A DNA stretch of 26,479 bases from contig JAEWEO010000032.1 of the NCBI GenBank assembly GCA_023389295.1, forward strand, positions 1 to 26,479, written 5' to 3'. Within the stretch, counting starts at the first letter, position 1. The number at the start of each line of letters is the position of its first letter. A program made the translations under genes and the position numbers. Source of the DNA: Bacillota bacterium. Lineage in GTDB: Bacteria > Bacillota > Clostridia > Lachnospirales > Lachnospiraceae. Under the pieces are notes generated by a model, which saw only the letters and a program-made list of their open reading frames with translations, was not told the origin of the DNA and did not search any database. Below are positions 23,783-26,479 of the stretch, in pieces.

Positions 23783-25003
23783 TTAGTCTTTTTTTGTATT
23801 TGGTTTTTGGTTACTTACTCCCTCGATATATGTTGGTAAAATTCTGCCTATGACACTTCCAATTGCCAGAATGATACTAATGTGTTTATCATCATAATAA
23901 ACCATCGAGATTGATAGTATGGTATAAGAAAAGACAATCGCTATAAAAGGGTAGTAAATTGTTAGCTTCCTATACCTCTGATACATTTTGTATAAACTTT
24001 TTAATACATAATAATGGGTTAGATAATATACAATTAACCCCAGTAACCCAGTACCCACCATAAGTTCAATAAAATTATTATGTGCGTAAGTTACATTTCC
24101 TGTTTCTCTTCCCAGTAATATACGATAATTATCTATTCCATATCCGAGCCATGGCTTATATTTGAAAACACTAAATCCGAACTTGGCCATGTAGCTTCTC
24201 ATATTAAGCGATGCTTCGTTCGTTCCATTTCCGGTAATAAATGCGAAGAAGTTCTCCATTCTGGTACCTAGTATCAAATAAAAAAATTCAACGTGATAAA
24301 TTAGATAGAACATAATCAGCAGCATAAGTAGACTAATAATCACAAATTTAATTATCTTTTTAATACTTCTACTGTTATTTAAAAATAAAATCACAATAAA
24401 GTTAATTATGATGAAAAATAATGATTTTCTCGACCCGGTAACTACAATGATAGGAAGCATGACTACTAAAAATAAAAGTTGCCTTATTTGATATTTCGTT
24501 ATTAATAAATAGAAGGAAAACGTAGCAGAAATACCAATTATGATTCCAATACTATTCACATTGCCAAGCATCGCACCAATCCTTGTAATTTCTGAAAAAT
24601 CGGTACTTAAAATGATATATAAACTCGCGATAAATCCAGCATAAATAAAATAATTAATGCTTTTCTTTAACTTCTCCATCGAATCAATATAATTTACCAG
24701 AGATATCATAAGAAGAAAAATTGATCCTAAGGTTACCACTTTAGAAAAAACAAGGTCCTGATCGATTGCGACAAAAGATGAAATGATACATACAACAATA
24801 AATAATAGGAAGGCAAATACCGTCTTATTGAACACAAGCTTTTGTCTCATGACAAGAAAATTAATCCAGATTGCTCCCATGAGAGCCAGCGCAATAATAT
24901 TACTTACGAAAGTATATCCCTCTCGATAAGTAAACAAATATAAGCTTATAATATATAAAAGCATCAATATATTGATGGGATTAATTCTTCTTAGTATCAT
25001 CAT
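23783..25003 (-). CDS. Wzy-like O-antigen polymerase / ligase family membrane protein
   Basis: About 406 residues with some 10-12 hydrophobic spans. The family-typical large loop is LGTRMENFFAFITGNGTNEA, then KYKPWLGYGIDNYRILLG and VTYAHNNFIELMVGTGLLGL. The last two are the O-antigen ligase/polymerase signature, with the conserved histidine in AHNNFIEL. These enzymes polymerise or transfer lipid-linked repeat units outside the membrane; with no LPS in this kind of cell, polymerase is the better guess. ATG 25018 has no ribosome site, while ATG 25003 (MMILRRINPINILML) has GGAG 9 bases before it, so I prefer 25003. It follows the glycosyltransferase closely. Confidence 0.88.
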   Translation of the reverse strand: MMILRRINPINILMLLYIISLYLFTYREGYTFVSNIIALALMGAIWINFLVMRQKLVFNKTVFAFLLFIVVCIISSFVAIDQDLVFSKVVTLGSIFLLMISLVNYIDSMEKLKKSINYFIYAGFIASLYIILSTDFSEITRIGAMLGNVNSIGIIIGISATFSFYLLITKYQIRQLLFLVVMLPIIVVTGSRKSLFFIIINFIVILFLNNSRSIKKIIKFVIISLLMLLIMFYLIYHVEFFYLILGTRMENFFAFITGNGTNEASLNMRSYMAKFGFSVFKYKPWLGYGIDNYRILLGRETGNVTYAHNNFIELMVGTGLLGLIVYYLTHYYVLKSLYKMYQRYRKLTIYYPFIAIVFSYTILSISMVYYDDKHISIILAIGSVIGRILPTYIEGVSNQKPNTKKD

Positions 25004-25023
25004 CGATAATAACTCCATTATTT

Positions 25024-26124
25024 CTACATTTTTTTACTTCTGTTATAATCTATGATTTCATTTATATATTCGTTCCACTCTTTAAAAACAACTTTCGGTT
25101 CAAAAGCTAGGGAACGTAATTTCCCTTTTTGAGAAAGTTCATTAGCTAGCTTTGTATCCTTTAAAACTTGATCCATAGCCCTTGCCATCGCAATCTCATC
25201 CTTCATGGGAACCAATATTCCATACTCATTATTTTGTAGGAGCAATCTTGGACCTCCACAGGGACAATCGGTCGATATTACCGGTATACCAAGTGTCATC
25301 GCCTCCATAACTGCATTCGGTAAACCTTCATAATCCGAAGAGAGTACAAAAAGTTTGGCATCATATATCTTTTCCTGGATATCCATGGCTGCACCTTTTA
25401 GTTTAATACGCTCTTGCAATCTTAGTTTCTCAACATAACGAGATAGCTCTGTATATAGACTGCCGTCTCCATAGATAATGAGATTTACATCTTGGTGGCG
25501 TTTGGCAATCCTATAAAATGCTCTGATCAAAAGCCTATGGTTTTTTTGAGGCTCCAATCTACCAACGGTAACGATGTCTTTCCGCTCTCCAACATACGGA
25601 GTGCCAAAAAATTTTTCATCCACTTGGTTTAAGATTATTCTTGATTTTTTCTTGATTTGATTTGGAAACCAATTTTTAGCCTCCTCCGTTTGAAATACAC
25701 ATCCATCTGCCAACCGAAATAATGCTTTTGCTAATACTTTCATAAGGAAATTTTCATATTCTTTGTCTGGATCATTGCGTACTGAGATTAACGTAGGGAT
25801 TCTTAAAAAACGAGTCGCTAAAATTGCCCTAAAATTAGCCTCTCCCATAAATGAAATTACAATATCCGGCTTTTCCTTCTTACAAATTTTTCGTAATCCA
25901 ATGGTTCGCGCTATATTTCTATTAAGAAAAGATTTCCCTAAATTATACTTCTCCAGAGAAAGCCTCTCTACCTCAGAGGATAAGGTATACTCCTCTCTAT
26001 CAATAAATGAAGTTACTACAATAGTTTTATAATGAGTCGCTGCACAATTATTCGCAAGATTTACCAGTACCTTTTCAGCTCCTCCATGATGTATTGCATT
26101 AATATAAAATAGAACCTTTCTCAA
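25024..26124 (-). CDS. Glycosyltransferase family 4
   Basis: A 366-residue GT-B enzyme. The N-terminal domain starts KVLFYINAIHHGGAEKVLVN, with the GG loop. The C-terminal domain carries VTVGRLEPQKNHRLLIRAF, LIIYGDGSLYTEL and the EX7E motif EGLPNAVME (Glu266, Glu274), followed by AMTLGIPVISTDCPCGGP. It transfers a sugar from a nucleotide-sugar to the growing lipid-linked unit with retention of configuration. Which sugar is used cannot be read from the sequence. It starts at TTG with AGGAG about 11 bases upstream, and overlaps the preceding gene by 26 bases. Confidence 0.92.
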   Translation of the reverse strand: MRKVLFYINAIHHGGAEKVLVNLANNCAATHYKTIVVTSFIDREEYTLSSEVERLSLEKYNLGKSFLNRNIARTIGLRKICKKEKPDIVISFMGEANFRAILATRFLRIPTLISVRNDPDKEYENFLMKVLAKALFRLADGCVFQTEEAKNWFPNQIKKKSRIILNQVDEKFFGTPYVGERKDIVTVGRLEPQKNHRLLIRAFYRIAKRHQDVNLIIYGDGSLYTELSRYVEKLRLQERIKLKGAAMDIQEKIYDAKLFVLSSDYEGLPNAVMEAMTLGIPVISTDCPCGGPRLLLQNNEYGILVPMKDEIAMARAMDQVLKDTKLANELSQKGKLRSLAFEPKVVFKEWNEYINEIIDYNRSKKM

Positions 26125-26479
26125 TGTTATATGATCTCCTAAGATAATAAATTTTTCGAACTAAAATATCCAAATAATTCAGCTTTCTTTTATTGAACTT
26201 AATTAGATCTATACTGATAAATTTATGTTTATTACGATCTAAAAATCTCTTAAGCTTAAGAAAATCTTCCTTCGTCATTGTATTTGGATGATAGCAAAAG
26301 GTGGTGATTTTAAAAGGCAGTCTACGTGCTTGACCGCTCTGTTGTGGTATAAAGAAAAAATCTTTGTCATAATAGATATCTGTCGCTATGGTATCTAAAA
26401 TAATTCGTATATCGCTTTCCTCTTTCAACGCAATAAGTGTATTATCATCAAAGGTATGGGACGGAGCAAAAAATATACG
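26099..26479 (-). CDS. DUF2334 / polysaccharide-deacetylase-like protein, C-terminal part (5' end outside window)
   Basis: The frame is open to the window edge for 127 codons, so the apparent TTG start at 26428 is internal. The text reads RIFFAPSHTFDDNTLIALKE, then IRIILDTIATDIYYDKDFFF, IPQQSGQARRLPFKITTFCY and HPNTMTKEDFLKLKRFL. This is typical of DUF2334, a divergent member of the polysaccharide deacetylase superfamily. The histidines in APSHTF and FCYHPN are likely metal or catalytic residues. A role in trimming or sensing acetyl groups on the glycan is only a guess. It overlaps the GT4 gene by 26 bases, so it belongs to the same transcript. Confidence 0.8.
   Translation of the reverse strand, partial: RIFFAPSHTFDDNTLIALKEESDIRIILDTIATDIYYDKDFFFIPQQSGQARRLPFKITTFCYHPNTMTKEDFLKLKRFLDRNKHKFISIDLIKFNKRKLNYLDILVRKIYYLRRSYNIEKGSILY

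Noticed and set aside
26099..26428. A separate 109-residue protein with TTG start at 26428
   Set aside because: The frame is open to the window edge and the upstream residues (RIFFAPSHTFDDNT) belong to the same DUF2334 domain, so this is an internal codon of a truncated gene.

Overview
This window is AT-rich DNA from a low-GC, endospore-forming Firmicute. The best fit is a clostridium of the Lachnospiraceae / Lachnoclostridium phytofermentans type. The evidence is an L-fucose isomerase with a rhamnulokinase-family sugar kinase, a SpmA spore-maturation protein, an AbrB-type regulator, and the Firmicute yaaR-holB-ricT-trmN6-rsmI block. Almost everything reads from the minus strand; only the AraC regulator and the AbrB-family gene are on plus. 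The assignment rests on remembered family motifs and synteny, not on a database search.

Layout. (1) 1-3400: deoxy-sugar catabolism. A divergent AraC-type regulator faces fucI, which is followed by a RhaB-family kinase cut by the window edge. (2) 3400-4930: a short degenerate repeat, a spmA gene with no spmB beside it, and an AbrB-family regulator ending in a bidirectional terminator. (3) 5000-12900: a conserved housekeeping run, reading downstream: Orn/Lys/Arg decarboxylase (YaaO-like), guanylate-kinase-like protein, yaaR, holB, ricT (yaaT), trmN6 (yabB), rsmI (yabC), then a membrane-anchored TPR protein with a MORN-like C-terminus. It resembles the B. subtilis yaaO-to-abrB region without tmk, yaaQ, yabA and yazA. 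(4) 13060-14980: a soluble diguanylate cyclase whose N-terminus is a LacI/GalR-type sugar-binding domain without a DNA-binding helix-turn-helix. (5) 15200-18250: a three-gene ABC transporter (lipoprotein, permease, ATPase; TrpXYZ-like family) with its own promoter, a candidate operator, two strong hairpins after the lipoprotein gene, and a terminal hairpin. (6) 18300-19150: greA with promoter and terminator, an in-frame open stretch beyond its stop, and two DnaA-box-like sequences. (7) 19177-26479: a tightly packed surface-polysaccharide cluster: DUF2334 deacetylase-like protein (5' cut off), GT4 glycosyltransferase, Wzy-like polymerase/ligase, TupA-like ATP-grasp, CapA-like protein, Wzx-like flippase and an APH-fold kinase.

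How it fits together. The two transport/catabolic units bring in and break down sugars and probably amino acids. The central block maintains DNA replication, rRNA/tRNA methylation and RNase Y control. The polysaccharide cluster looks like a Wzx/Wzy pathway. Its most interesting part is the overlapping TupA-like ATP-grasp and CapA-like pair, which suggests a glycan decorated with amino acid or peptide (teichuronopeptide- or polyglutamate-like). No rRNA, tRNA, CRISPR array, intact transposon or phage gene was seen.
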